Shown: one piece after another, positions 18,792-27,929 of the stretch
Layout: the number at the start of each line of letters is the position of its first letter
Position numbering within the stretch: position 1 is the stretch's first letter
IMG/VR virus record: IMGVR_UViG_3300037961_002837
Span: 1 to 41,645 of that record
Reading direction: 5' to 3' (one strand)
Origin: a virus
DNA length: 41,645 nucleotides
Program-made: the position numbers and the translations under genes
Notes under the pieces: generated by a model
The model's input: the letters and a program-made list of their open reading frames with translations, nothing else
Database searches by the model: none
What the model was told of the DNA's origin: nothing

Positions 18792-19910
18792 TTATTTTCT
18801 ACCTCGTTTGATCTTAACTTTGAAATCTGAAGTAGACTCTCCACTTAGTACTTTGTATGTAGTACCTCCAACTTTAACTTCTTTATTAGTTTGTCTTGGG
18901 TCCATGTTTATATTCTTAGACTTTTCGACAGAAGCTTTTAAAGCGTCGGCTTTACCTTGTTCGTAAAAGTGTTGAGCTATAGCGTCTGCGTTCATAGCGG
19001 TATATAAACCTTTATGATAACCCGCAGCGTCTTCCATTGATCCTTCTTTATTCAAAAACTTTTTGATAAAATTACCAATGTCACTTTGAGTTTCTTTAAC
19101 ACTATCAACATCTTTAACATTAAACCTAAATCTTTTCTCTCCTACGTTATATTCAAAACCTTTGAACTTTTCAGAGAAAAGAGTAGATGTTTTCTTGTTA
19201 AACACGTTCTGTATATGCTCGTTTCTTTTTTGAGCACCTTCAGACTCTTTGTTATATCTGTTGAAGAAGTCAATAGCTTTCTGTTGCTCTTTTGTAAGCT
19301 TCGATCCAGCTTTGATCTCTTCATAATATTTAGACTTTTGCCTGTCTAAGTAGGCTTTAGCCTCGGCAACTTGCTCTTTGAGGGCTATTTTTTTTCTTCT
19401 AACTTCTTTACTATCATCAACATCTTCATCATAGCTAAACGTTTCTTCCATTAAGAAAGATCTTTCTTCAGCGTTTAGATGTGGCTTAGTAATTTTGTAG
19501 TACTCTTCAAGAGCTGTTAAGTTATCCATATTGCTAAAGTCTTTGTTTAGCATAACATAATCTTCAACAGTACCACCTGTATCGTTTATAAATTCAACTA
19601 ATTTTTCTATGTTCTCAGGAAGTTCTACGCTTGGTTTTTCTTCAGCTACAACTTCTTCAACTACCTCTTCTTCTTCTTTTTCTTCTTCAGCTTGTTCGGT
19701 AATTTCTTCAATTGTTGGCTGCTCGTCTTCTTCGCGTACTTCTTCGCTAGTTTCGGATTCGTCGCGAACAGGTACCTCATCTGTGCTTTGCTCCTGAACG
19801 GCATCTTCTTCTTCTTTTTTAGTTAAATCTACTTTGTGAACGGTTTCGTTTGGTTTCTTTTTTAAATCAACCTTAGTAACGTTTTCATCTTTTACTTCTT
19901 TTTCTTCCAT
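18792..19910 (-). CDS. Scaffold/capsid assembly protein
   Basis: 372 aa. Residues 1-105 are extremely acidic, with repeated Glu and Val (EEVREEDEQPTIEEITEQAE and following), preceded by two VDLKKKP/VDLTKKE-like repeats. The rest is charged and helical, ending in a basic tail (FKVKIKRGRK). Acidic N-terminus, helical middle and basic C-terminus, directly between portal and major capsid, is the usual form of scaffolding proteins: the basic end contacts capsid subunits. No protease domain is visible. Confidence 0.78.
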   Translation of the reverse strand: MEEKEVKDENVTKVDLKKKPNETVHKVDLTKKEEEDAVQEQSTDEVPVRDESETSEEVREEDEQPTIEEITEQAEEEKEEEEVVEEVVAEEKPSVELPENIEKLVEFINDTGGTVEDYVMLNKDFSNMDNLTALEEYYKITKPHLNAEERSFLMEETFSYDEDVDDSKEVRRKKIALKEQVAEAKAYLDRQKSKYYEEIKAGSKLTKEQQKAIDFFNRYNKESEGAQKRNEHIQNVFNKKTSTLFSEKFKGFEYNVGEKRFRFNVKDVDSVKETQSDIGNFIKKFLNKEGSMEDAAGYHKGLYTAMNADAIAQHFYEQGKADALKASVEKSKNINMDPRQTNKEVKVGGTTYKVLSGESTSDFKVKIKRGRK

Positions 19911-19928
19911 AATATAAAATATAATAAT

Positions 19929-22277
19929 TTAAAACTGATCCATATTCAAGCCAGTCCTAAGTTCATCATTACCTGCTGACTCGAATTTTTTACTTGTTTG
20001 TTGCTTTTCACCTTCTAACTTACTTTTCTGTTTAGCCTCCATGTCTCTTAACTTTACATTGTACTGAAACTCTGCTTCCATTAATTGTTTTTTAATGTCA
20101 GCTTCTTGTTGTAAGTTTTTAGCTTTGAACTCTGCTTTTGCCTGCTCAAGTTGTATTTGAGCTTGAGTTACTTGTTGTTGTTTCTGTGCTTCAGCTTGAG
20201 CTTGAGCTTGAGCTGTTCTTTGTTGAGCTTGCTGCTGCGCTTGTATGTTTTGCTGCTGCATAGCTTGATCTTCTTGAACTTTTTTCTTTTCTTTTATTTT
20301 TAATAGTTCATTGGCAAGCTTTACGTTTTTAGTATTTCTAATATCAATAGCGTCTGATAGTTTTATTATCTTTTGAGATAAAGCCATTTGTATATTGTTT
20401 TCTAATAGCTGACGCTCTTCTTCATCTGGAGCAAGCTCTATAAATATGCCAAAGTCATACAAATGTAAATCAGCCATTTCTTCTAACGTAGCTACATTAT
20501 GTACTCCTATTTGTTGTAAGAAAGCGTCTCGAGTTGGCGAGTATTCAATAATATCTGATATACGTAGTGACACTTGCTCTGCTACGTCAGCTGTTAAATA
20601 TAAGCCAGCTTGTAATATATGTCTTGTAGCCGTATTACTATTTGCAGCTGCTAGTTTTTGAACTCCTACTAAAGCGTTTCTATCAGGAGTGCTACCATCT
20701 CTAGCTTCATTTAAGCCGGTCACGTCACGTATCATTTGCATGTAGTAGTTGTAGTTTGCTATAAGAGTTTGCATCTTACCTCCAGAGCCTTTACCATTAG
20801 ATATTTCTTGTATAGGTATTCTACCTGGATTTGGATCACCATCAACATTATATGATCTACCTATAACACTACCTGTTTGGAAAAACATATTTAAAGCTTC
20901 CTGCGGGTTATAGTTTGTTCCGTTGCCTAAATCTATTTCAGCTAAACCATCAGCGTCTAAATAAACACCATCTGGTACCATACGCGCCATTACTTGTTGT
21001 AGCTTTAAATGTGTAAGCTGTATCATGTCAGCAAAGCCTGTTATACGGCCAACTAAACTTTCTATTCTACCTTGATACATACGTGGAGCAACAAGACTAT
21101 AATTCATTTTAACTTTAGTCATATCGCTTTTTGGCCTAATCATATTCTCAGCCATCTCCCACTTTAAAAGTTTATCAGACCCTATTATCATAGCGCCTTC
21201 ATATATAACTTCTATTTGTCTAGATATTTTAGCAAAGCCACCTTCCATATTTGTTGGTGGATTAAAAGTGTCATCTTTTTCTATAGCTTTTTCTCCACCT
21301 GTTTTAGTTTCTTTCAACTTATATACTTCGTTCATATAAGTTTTCCAGTTAAAGTATAATACTTCAACTTGATTTATATCTTGATCTCTTCTACCCTTGT
21401 TGTACTCGTACGTTCTACTATTATTGTACTGTTGTATTTCTTCAAGATCATCTTGGCTTAAATGAGGAAACTCTTTTACTAGCTCGTTGACTGCTACAGT
21501 TTTAACTTCACCTACATAGTATACATCATCAAAGTATGGTGACTCACTATACGAGTGTACTATTCTATCTGGATCAACATAATCTATTTTTATACCTTCT
21601 GCTTTAGTAAAAGTAGTTTTAACAGCCGCCATACCTAAAACTGTTAAATCATAATATAGTCTTTTTCTAGTTAAATCGTATTGATTGCCGTGTAGCAATA
21701 CATTGATAGCTTGTTCTTCAGCTAGTTCTGTAGCTTGCTTATAGCTAAGTTGCATGTGAAGTTCTAACTCTTGCTCTGACTCTGGTAAGGTTTCAGGATC
21801 GTTTTCAGCTAGATCCATGTTAAGCTGTTGCTTAGCCATAGCGTCGAACTGTTTCATCTTCATATCTCTAAGCATGCTTTCCATATACTCAGTCCTTTTA
21901 GCTACGCCGTATGGATCTTGTGAAAATACTTTTATATCATAGTTTCTTTCAGCCATGCCGTTAACTACAATATCTACAAACTTAGGTATGACAGGTACAG
22001 GTTTCCAGTCTAAATTTAAAAAACTTAAATCACCATTTATAGATAATTCGTTTTTGTATTTCTGTACAGACTGTTCGCCTCTAGCGTATAGTCTTAAATT
22101 GTGAAAATTATTTTTATTACTATAAAATCTACCGTTGCCTCTAATGTTACCATCTTCATTTCTATCAAACCATTCGCTTTCGATAGCTTGAGCAACTTTT
22201 AAACCGTAATCGTAGCTTATTTTTTCTACATCAGGTACTACCTGACTTGGAAAATTATTTGTATTTCTGTAAGCCAT
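19929..22277 (-). CDS. Portal protein
   Basis: 782 aa. It lies immediately downstream of the large terminase (two-base gap) and upstream of scaffold and capsid. The body has the alternating helix-strand layout of large portal proteins, including LIANYNYYMQMIRDVTGLNEA and ARDGSTPDRNALVGVQKLAAAN, segments highly similar to portals of crAss-like and marine Bacteroidetes phages. The last 115 residues are Gln/Ala/Lys rich and should form the long coiled-coil barrel that projects into the head. It is the dodecameric DNA gate of the capsid vertex. Confidence 0.9.
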   Translation of the reverse strand: MAYRNTNNFPSQVVPDVEKISYDYGLKVAQAIESEWFDRNEDGNIRGNGRFYSNKNNFHNLRLYARGEQSVQKYKNELSINGDLSFLNLDWKPVPVIPKFVDIVVNGMAERNYDIKVFSQDPYGVAKRTEYMESMLRDMKMKQFDAMAKQQLNMDLAENDPETLPESEQELELHMQLSYKQATELAEEQAINVLLHGNQYDLTRKRLYYDLTVLGMAAVKTTFTKAEGIKIDYVDPDRIVHSYSESPYFDDVYYVGEVKTVAVNELVKEFPHLSQDDLEEIQQYNNSRTYEYNKGRRDQDINQVEVLYFNWKTYMNEVYKLKETKTGGEKAIEKDDTFNPPTNMEGGFAKISRQIEVIYEGAMIIGSDKLLKWEMAENMIRPKSDMTKVKMNYSLVAPRMYQGRIESLVGRITGFADMIQLTHLKLQQVMARMVPDGVYLDADGLAEIDLGNGTNYNPQEALNMFFQTGSVIGRSYNVDGDPNPGRIPIQEISNGKGSGGKMQTLIANYNYYMQMIRDVTGLNEARDGSTPDRNALVGVQKLAAANSNTATRHILQAGLYLTADVAEQVSLRISDIIEYSPTRDAFLQQIGVHNVATLEEMADLHLYDFGIFIELAPDEEERQLLENNIQMALSQKIIKLSDAIDIRNTKNVKLANELLKIKEKKKVQEDQAMQQQNIQAQQQAQQRTAQAQAQAEAQKQQQVTQAQIQLEQAKAEFKAKNLQQEADIKKQLMEAEFQYNVKLRDMEAKQKSKLEGEKQQTSKKFESAGNDELRTGLNMDQF

Positions 22278-22279
22278 AT

Positions 22280-24493
22280 TTAATTTTTAATTATTTTAGA
22301 GGTTACACCATCATTACTATACTTAGCAAATGAAAAATTAACTGGTTTTATTTGTTTCTCTTTTACTGGTCTATATAAATGTCTGTTGCAAGCCATTATA
22401 GCTAAACCTGAACTTATGGCTGCGTCAAACTTTGTACGTTTGTTTATATCAAACTTTGCCCAATCATTTAAAGTTTCAGTGAAGTACATTGTACCATAAG
22501 TACCGTCTTGCATTAAACCAACGTGATCGTTGATATACATTTCTATAGCAGCTGCATGAGCTTGCTTAATGTCTTCACTAGAGTTTGGTATACCTCCAAC
22601 TTCTCTCTCTGCTGCAGATAATTTATTCCAAATCTTATCTGGTCTATTCATACTGAAGCCTCTATATCCTCTACGTTTTAAATGATACAGTAGTCTTGGT
22701 TTATTATTTTCAGCAAGCAATGGCATACCATAAAATACTAATGCCATCAACACATCTTCAAAAAATATTTCAGCGGTTTGTGGTCTAGCTATATATTCTA
22801 AAAAAAACGTATTAGCAGGAGCTGACTCCATGCTAAACTTAGTTAATCCATGAAGAGATCCGTTGGATCCTCGACCATCAACAGTACCGCTAATATCATA
22901 GCTATCGCAGCCAAAAGCGCCCATGTGCTCGTTTCCAGGATATTTAACTCCATTTTTTATTATTACATTATTCTGCAGCTTAAAATCTGGAACCCAACTA
23001 AGCTTGAACCTACCGTTAGGATCTGGATTAAAAGTTACAGTAGTGTCTTTTACTCCATTAGTCCACTGGAAATTACCAGTGTTTAAAACTGCCGAGCTAG
23101 TTGCGCCTTCGTTATAGTCTACTTGCTCGTATATTTTAGCGAGATTAAACAAACTGTTTTTTGTTTCATCTCTAAACGCGTGCTCTTCAGTTCTTGGAAA
23201 CTGTCGATAAAACTCGTTTAACGCGTCTTGATCGTCTTTCAAACCTTCTACTTCGTTTTCCCAATGTGATATAACACCTATATCAATTAGTTCACCGTGA
23301 GGTCCATAACACTCTTGTGTTGGAGTATCAAAGACGGGTCGTCCAAACTCGTCAATAAATCCCTCATAGTTCCACTCCATTGGTATAAACAAAGAGTATA
23401 AACCAGACTTTGTTTGACCATTTCTATTTCTTTTAGTTACATCACTATCGTGATATAGCTTTTTAAAATTATCGCCGCCTTTATCTAACGAGTTACTAGT
23501 AGAGCCCATCATACACTTACCTATAATTCTACTACCTAATCTTAAACAAGTTTTAGTTACTCGCCAGTTGTTTAAAATATTATCAGGCCTTTCCCACTTA
23601 CCACTTTCATCGTGTACTAACAGATTAAGTTTTTCACCGTCATAGCTGTTATCACCTGTGTTTTTCCAATCAATAGTAGTGTCAAGTCCAACCAGCTCTT
23701 CCTGCTTTTCGTTCGACGTAATTTTTCTACGCGTAAACTTACTTGCAGGTACACGATAAGCAAGTTCACTTTTAGGTCTGTCCATACCATCTTGTATCGG
23801 TTTAAAGAAAAACGGATAGTTGATAGATATTGGTACAACCTTGTCGGTAAACATCTTTTTAGCATCAGCACCACTTTTAGATAATATTCCATATCTAGCA
23901 TCACTCGATATTGTAGCTAAGTTAACAGTTTCAGCTGAGCTCATAAAAGAAAAGCCGCTACGTCTGTTTTTTAAATAGCACATACCGTAGCAGCGTTTGT
24001 CTGCTTTGCAAGCCTCCCAAAATATAAAAAATATTCTATTAGCTTCTCTAAAATCAGGAGCACCAACATCAATTTTGCTCCATTGCAAATACATATAGTG
24101 AGCTCCTGTTATATAAGTTGGCTCATTATTATTCACAAACCAAAAGCCTTCGTCGCGACGCTTAAACTCTTCGTCTATATAATCATACCACTGATCTTTT
24201 GCTTCTTCAGGATATGCTCTCCAGTCAAATATACTTTTAAGTTTATTTAACTCTTTTGGATAATCTATTTTTTCCCATCTGTTATTGTGCACTCGCAGTT
24301 GTTGCGGTTTACTCGGCAACCCAATTCGCAAACCTTGAATCTCCACCACTTGTCCAATGCGTCCAGTTTTTGAGATAACCACGATGTCATGTTCTTTATT
24401 ATATCCATATTCCCATTTACGTTTTTTATTAAGTCGACTTATTGTAGTCTTCTTAATCGGTTCAACAATTTTATATAGTGTTTGTTCGTACAT
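22280..24493 (-). CDS. terL: Large terminase (packaging ATPase and nuclease)
   Basis: 737 aa. The ATPase domain shows a Walker A-like segment CYLKNRRSGFS (residues 172-182) after hydrophobic strands, Walker B LNLLVHDE (289-296, D295/E296), and a coupling motif around GSTSN (330-334). The C-terminal nuclease domain has GAFGCDSYD (525-533), with D530 and D533 as likely metal ligands. The Walker A lacks the usual GKS/GKT and has Arg-Arg-Ser-Gly instead, as in several large phage terminases. Its start overlaps the preceding small gene by one base, and portal follows after two. It pumps DNA into the prohead and cuts it. Confidence 0.93.
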   Translation of the reverse strand: MYEQTLYKIVEPIKKTTISRLNKKRKWEYGYNKEHDIVVISKTGRIGQVVEIQGLRIGLPSKPQQLRVHNNRWEKIDYPKELNKLKSIFDWRAYPEEAKDQWYDYIDEEFKRRDEGFWFVNNNEPTYITGAHYMYLQWSKIDVGAPDFREANRIFFIFWEACKADKRCYGMCYLKNRRSGFSFMSSAETVNLATISSDARYGILSKSGADAKKMFTDKVVPISINYPFFFKPIQDGMDRPKSELAYRVPASKFTRRKITSNEKQEELVGLDTTIDWKNTGDNSYDGEKLNLLVHDESGKWERPDNILNNWRVTKTCLRLGSRIIGKCMMGSTSNSLDKGGDNFKKLYHDSDVTKRNRNGQTKSGLYSLFIPMEWNYEGFIDEFGRPVFDTPTQECYGPHGELIDIGVISHWENEVEGLKDDQDALNEFYRQFPRTEEHAFRDETKNSLFNLAKIYEQVDYNEGATSSAVLNTGNFQWTNGVKDTTVTFNPDPNGRFKLSWVPDFKLQNNVIIKNGVKYPGNEHMGAFGCDSYDISGTVDGRGSNGSLHGLTKFSMESAPANTFFLEYIARPQTAEIFFEDVLMALVFYGMPLLAENNKPRLLYHLKRRGYRGFSMNRPDKIWNKLSAAEREVGGIPNSSEDIKQAHAAAIEMYINDHVGLMQDGTYGTMYFTETLNDWAKFDINKRTKFDAAISSGLAIMACNRHLYRPVKEKQIKPVNFSFAKYSNDGVTSKIIKN

Positions 24494-24768
24494 TACTTAG
24501 ATCTTCCTTCTGCAAAGCCTTTAAACACTTTATCTTTAACTTTATTTTCTTTACCTTCTAATATATTCTCTTCTTCTTGTATACGGTTAAGTATTTCAAA
24601 AGCATCGAATATAGCTAGCTTTTTAGTTGCCGCTGCATTTTTTAATCTGTCAGCAGAAACATCATCATCTGTATTAGTAATGATTTTTTCTTTAGCAACG
24701 TTTATTAATTCTTCAACCGCCCTGTGCCCAGCTTGGATTATACGTTTTTTCGTTTCCTTTACGCTCAT
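24493..24768 (-). CDS. Candidate small terminase subunit
   Basis: 91 aa, helical and highly charged (residues 42-75, ADRLKNAAATKKLAIFDAFE and on, form one long helix). It stands immediately before the large terminase and overlaps its start. Small terminases bind the packaging site and are usually helical oligomers next to TerL, which fits. No helix-turn-helix is obvious and the protein is short, so this rests on position and fold type. Its start lies inside the end of the 192 aa gene. Confidence 0.6.
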   Translation of the reverse strand: MSVKETKKRIIQAGHRAVEELINVAKEKIITNTDDDVSADRLKNAAATKKLAIFDAFEILNRIQEEENILEGKENKVKDKVFKGFAEGRSK

Positions 24769-25291
24769 ATTTAATTGTAATAAATTTATTCATCACCCTA
24801 TAAAGCTTTTGATTGTTTATTATAAACTCGTATTGCGAAAAAGGAGTATAACCTACAATCTCACCTTTATTATAAGTGCCATCACTATATACTATTACAC
24901 CTTTGTAAGGATCTTCTTTATCTTCAGATAAATTATTTTGATCTACTAACGGTTGAACAAAAGAATAACCAGGCATAGCTTTATTATTGTACAAGAATAT
25001 TTGATCTGCAGATACTATATACTTGTTGTCTTTGAAGTATGCTTTACTGTTTCTTTCTTGTCCTTTGACATCGTGCCATCTTCTAAATACGTTGTGATGT
25101 ACAATAACGTCGTCACCAGGTAGTATATCATACTTGCCAGCAATAGGGCAAGAAACAACAACGCCTCTGCGATTGACATACTCATGGTTATATATTTCAG
25201 TGTTTATTATTAAACTTTTATTGTCAACAGAAACAGAATTGTTATATCGCTCACCTACAGGTTCTATAACAAAACAAAAAGGACTCTGCAT
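24713..25291 (-). CDS. GroES-fold-like protein
   Basis: 192 aa. Residues 1-105 read like a GroES/gp31-type beta barrel: MQSPFCFVIEPVGERYNNSV, a long loop, RRGVVVSCPIAGKYDILPGD and DVIVHHNVFRRW, with the Gly-x-Val and Pro-Gly-Asp turns of co-chaperonins, then a strand reading DQIFLYNN. The C-terminal 80 residues are an added beta-rich part. Similar proteins occur next to terminase genes in other marine phages. It would be the second GroES-like protein here, besides the true GroES beside GroEL. The overlap with the following 91 aa gene is 56 bases. Confidence 0.6.
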   Translation of the reverse strand: MQSPFCFVIEPVGERYNNSVSVDNKSLIINTEIYNHEYVNRRGVVVSCPIAGKYDILPGDDVIVHHNVFRRWHDVKGQERNSKAYFKDNKYIVSADQIFLYNNKAMPGYSFVQPLVDQNNLSEDKEDPYKGVIVYSDGTYNKGEIVGYTPFSQYEFIINNQKLYRVMNKFITIKYERKGNEKTYNPSWAQGG

Positions 25292-25521
25292 TAATATTCA
25301 AGATTATATTCAACAGATATAGCCATATTCTTATTAAAGTCTTTCCAAGGTAAAACATTGCTACCTTTTTTAATGTATATAGAATATTTATCTTCTTCTT
25401 CAAGAATATCACAGATAGTATGCCCTCCGTAGACCTCTTGGCCTACAGAGTAATGCATAGCATCTATTTTATAATCTTTACCTATCGTTATTTTTCTTAT
25501 TAACTTGGTTGTTATCATCAT
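25291..25521 (-). CDS. Small unknown protein
   Basis: 76 aa from the Met-Met start at 25521 (MMITTKLIRKITIGKDYKID). An in-frame start at 25545 would add eight residues but lies deeper in the previous gene. A basic N-terminal strand-helix precedes a small acidic beta fold (GGHTICDILEEEDKYSIYIK). No family recognised. It overlaps the 99 aa gene by about 44 bases, and its stop shares a base with the start of the GroES-fold gene, so the genes are translationally coupled. Confidence 0.65.
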   Translation of the reverse strand: MMITTKLIRKITIGKDYKIDAMHYSVGQEVYGGHTICDILEEEDKYSIYIKKGSNVLPWKDFNKNMAISVEYNLEY

Positions 25522-25777
25522 TGTATTTAATTGTACCGTCAGCAATATTAATATCGTCTGTACCGTATTGTTCTTTAAATTCGTTTTGAAGCTCTACTAT
25601 TTGAGTCTGCATTTGAGTTATAGCATGTAAGGCTTCATGTTTGCGAACCTCTATTATACCAACATCCATTTGAGCTTTATTGATAGCTGAAACAACTTGT
25701 CTCATTTTAGCGAGTTGTTCATCTGTAATTTTTTCTGGTCTAAGGTCTTTCACCTTAGGCGTTTTTCTTTTTGCCAT
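25478..25777 (-). CDS. Coiled-coil protein, unknown
   Basis: 99 aa. A basic N-terminus (KRKTPKVKDLRPEKI) is followed by a heptad-like helix over residues 18-68 (EQLAKMRQVVSAINKAQMDV, then HAITQMQTQIVELQNEFKEQ), and the last 30 residues are Asn/Asp rich and probably disordered. It belongs to the run of small genes before the terminase. Such coiled-coil proteins could be chaperones or minor virion parts, but nothing in the sequence decides this. Confidence 0.7.
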   Translation of the reverse strand: MAKRKTPKVKDLRPEKITDEQLAKMRQVVSAINKAQMDVGIIEVRKHEALHAITQMQTQIVELQNEFKEQYGTDDINIADGTIKYNDDNNQVNKKNNDR

Positions 25778-25803
25778 TTTATTTAATTTAATTAGTTAAT
25801 AAT

Positions 25804-26022
25804 TTATATGTACCAATATTCAGTATCAGAAAATTCTATAGCGTCATATTGGTTGTATTCGTTTTCATCATAAAGCGGGCCGCCTTCTGGATTTATGTTT
25901 TGAGTTACCGTGTAAATTTCTTTATCGTTTTCATCTACAATAACAACAGCTGTTTCTTTTTGTAAAAGCTTTCCTCTATTAAATCCAGAGGTAGGTGCGT
26001 TTTTTTGTAATATTAAATTCAT
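25804..26022 (-). CDS. Small acidic protein, unknown
   Basis: 72 aa. A short N-terminal strand and basic patch (TSGFNRGKLLQKETAVVIVD) lead into an acidic C-terminus rich in Asn, Asp, Glu and Tyr that ends in EYWYI. No family recognised. Its ATG overlaps the stop of the 296 aa surface-type protein by four bases, so it is probably translated together with it and may be an accessory or chaperone to it. Confidence 0.65.
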   Translation of the reverse strand: MNLILQKNAPTSGFNRGKLLQKETAVVIVDENDKEIYTVTQNINPEGGPLYDENEYNQYDAIEFSDTEYWYI

Positions 26023-26909
26023 ATTTCTTTATTTCCTCTTATGTGAATATTGTCTAAAGCTACGTCTTGTTTAAAGAAGTTGCCACTGTGTGCGTTAGGT
26101 GTTGAAAAATAAGCTATCCACATATAAACACTACTTAGTCCTGCTATTGCTGATATATCAGATGTTACATATCTATATTTATCACTTGTGTTAGCTTGTA
26201 TTTCTCCTGCGCTACCAAGTCTAACGGTATTAGTATGTGTAGAATCTGTGCTAGTTAAAGAGTTGTCTTGCATTACGTTAAATGTTATTCCGCCTGCAGT
26301 TCTACTTGTAAAACCAAAACCAGTAGCAGCCTCGTCTGCACCACCCGAAGAAGTAGCTGAAGTAGTAAAAGCTATACCAATACCAGTTCCAGTTAAAGAT
26401 CCACTTACGTTTGTTGCAATATTATCGCCATGAAGATGAGCAAACATTGTTAGCTCTAAGTCTTGATAACCTGAAAAATCTAATTCAACTGATCTTATAG
26501 CTCTTATACCGCCGTCACCTCCTTGGTGCGCGCTCTTATATAAATTAGAAGCACCACTAGCGCTACTTGCTTCATATACTAAATAAAACTCACTACTACT
26601 TGTGTCAGGGTCTCCTAAAGTATCAAAACCTCCACCGTGCCCTCCGGTTGGACCTGTAGCACTTGAACCTGTAGCTGCAGCTCCATTAACCCAGCCGTGA
26701 GTATTTGCATTGCTTCCCATGCCGTGATAAGCTACGAGCGAGCCGCCTCCTGAAAAAGCCGCCATTGAATTTGTAGCTTTTGTAAAACCATGAGGATCTC
26801 CAGCAAAAGTTTGGTCTGTAGCTCCATCAAAATTATATTGAATAGCGCTTGTCATCGCTGTTTCAACTTTAGGCGATACTGAAGTTATACTATTACCTAG
26901 TCCTAACAT
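26019..26909 (-). CDS. Lectin-like surface/receptor-binding type protein
   Basis: 296 aa. Gly/Ser/Ala/Thr rich, with many aromatic residues and histidines. The layout resembles a galactose-binding-like or concanavalin-like jelly roll: VELDFSGYQDLELTMFAHLH in the middle, then at the end a strand pair ending YMWIAYFSTPNAHSGNFFKQ and DVALDNIHI, typical of the final strands of such domains. No signal peptide. It is probably displayed on the virion as a head or tail fibre, or as a decoration. The role is inferred from the fold pattern and from the neighbouring structural genes. Confidence 0.6.
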   Translation of the reverse strand: MLGLGNSITSVSPKVETAMTSAIQYNFDGATDQTFAGDPHGFTKATNSMAAFSGGGSLVAYHGMGSNANTHGWVNGAAATGSSATGPTGGHGGGFDTLGDPDTSSSEFYLVYEASSASGASNLYKSAHQGGDGGIRAIRSVELDFSGYQDLELTMFAHLHGDNIATNVSGSLTGTGIGIAFTTSATSSGGADEAATGFGFTSRTAGGITFNVMQDNSLTSTDSTHTNTVRLGSAGEIQANTSDKYRYVTSDISAIAGLSSVYMWIAYFSTPNAHSGNFFKQDVALDNIHIRGNKEI

Positions 26910-27505
26910 TAACGTCCAAAATAACAGATTATACCACCATCAGTATCGTCAGCGTTTAAAGATACTGAATCCCATCTACCGTAAATTGTTAATCCTTTTG
27001 GAAACACTTGAGCGTTAGCCAGTTGTTGCCCACCAACACCTTGTTCGTTTATAGCACCTGGTCTTAAAAATGCTAATATAAGACCATCGCCTATAGAAGC
27101 ACCGCTACTTATTTCTATTTCTTTAGTATTGTCGCCGTCTGGATTTAAAGCGGTTACAGTGGCTATAAGACTACCTGTTGATCCAAGGTAAATCTCATCA
27201 CCAACTTTTATTTCATCTTGATTACCTGTGCCTGCGTTTTCTTGGTCAAATATAACCTTTGTAGAGCTACTCGTCGCGCCATCAACTGTCCTAGTGTAAC
27301 GGCCGCTGTCATGAGCAGCGCTTGCTGTATTTACAAAAATATTAGCATCTTTAGCTACTAAAGAATCAAGTGAAGTGTTTGCTAAAAATTGTATTGCTAC
27401 TATAGCTAATTCTTCTGGCGCAGTAATAACGTTAGCTGCAGTATCAGCAAATGCAGATCCAAACTGACCAAAGCCATAAGCTACTTCTGTTGAATTTTGT
27501 CCCAT
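26909..27505 (-). CDS. Virion structural-type protein, beta-rich
   Basis: 198 aa. Rich in Ala, Gly, Thr and Asp, with beta-strand rhythm throughout. The closing segment (VFPKGLTIYGRWDSVSLNAD then GGIICYFGR) is a form I recognise from small structural proteins of marine phages, though no function is known for it. The stop TAA and next ATG share a base with the lectin-like gene, so the two are probably made together, for example as a decoration or fibre pair. Confidence 0.65.
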   Translation of the reverse strand: MGQNSTEVAYGFGQFGSAFADTAANVITAPEELAIVAIQFLANTSLDSLVAKDANIFVNTASAAHDSGRYTRTVDGATSSSTKVIFDQENAGTGNQDEIKVGDEIYLGSTGSLIATVTALNPDGDNTKEIEISSGASIGDGLILAFLRPGAINEQGVGGQQLANAQVFPKGLTIYGRWDSVSLNADDTDGGIICYFGR

Positions 27506-27506
27506 T

Positions 27507-27929
27507 TTATTTTTCTTTTATTTGTTCGTTTTTCTTTGAACTTCCACCGAAGAAGAAGTCTATAATTGTATTTACTTTAGCACTCATAGCGCCAAATATA
27601 GTTGATATGAAGCTAATTTCAAACTCACCTAAGTTTATTGATTTTGTAACAAAATAATTAAACATTACAAACGTAATACCAAAATAAGCTACAGTAAATA
27701 AAGTTGCTAATACTTTTTGAATAATAGCATCGTCTTTATACATTTCTCTTGCAGACTTGCGATCTTCAACTTCTTTTGCAAACGCTTCACGCTCTGCATC
27801 AAGAAGTAGCTTTTTAAGAGCAAGCTTAGCTTCATCGCGTTCTTTGTCTGTAGTAATAACTTTGTCAAGTATACCCTCTGCATTATCTACTATTTTACCA
27901 AATAAACCTCCTACTAAGTTGTTTATCAT
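27507..27929 (-). CDS. Holin-like membrane protein
   Basis: 140 aa. The N-terminal half is an amphipathic, charged helix (residues 20-65, Glu/Lys/Arg/Ala rich). A hydrophobic segment at 73-94 (VLATLFTVAYFGITFVMFNY) is followed by a second, weaker one at 105-127, and the C-terminus is basic and charged. This layout matches the phage family of helical-leader, two- or three-helix holins (3TM type), which form the inner-membrane lesion that starts lysis. No endolysin is recognisable beside it; the HExxH protein three genes away is the nearest peptidase candidate. Confidence 0.7.
   Translation of the reverse strand: MINNLVGGLFGKIVDNAEGILDKVITTDKERDEAKLALKKLLLDAEREAFAKEVEDRKSAREMYKDDAIIQKVLATLFTVAYFGITFVMFNYFVTKSINLGEFEISFISTIFGAMSAKVNTIIDFFFGGSSKKNEQIKEK

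Noticed and set aside
25291-25545. Start at 25545 for the 76 aa gene.
   Set aside because: It needs a deeper overlap into the previous gene, and the Met-Met at 25521 gives a better strand-first N-terminus; not decisive.
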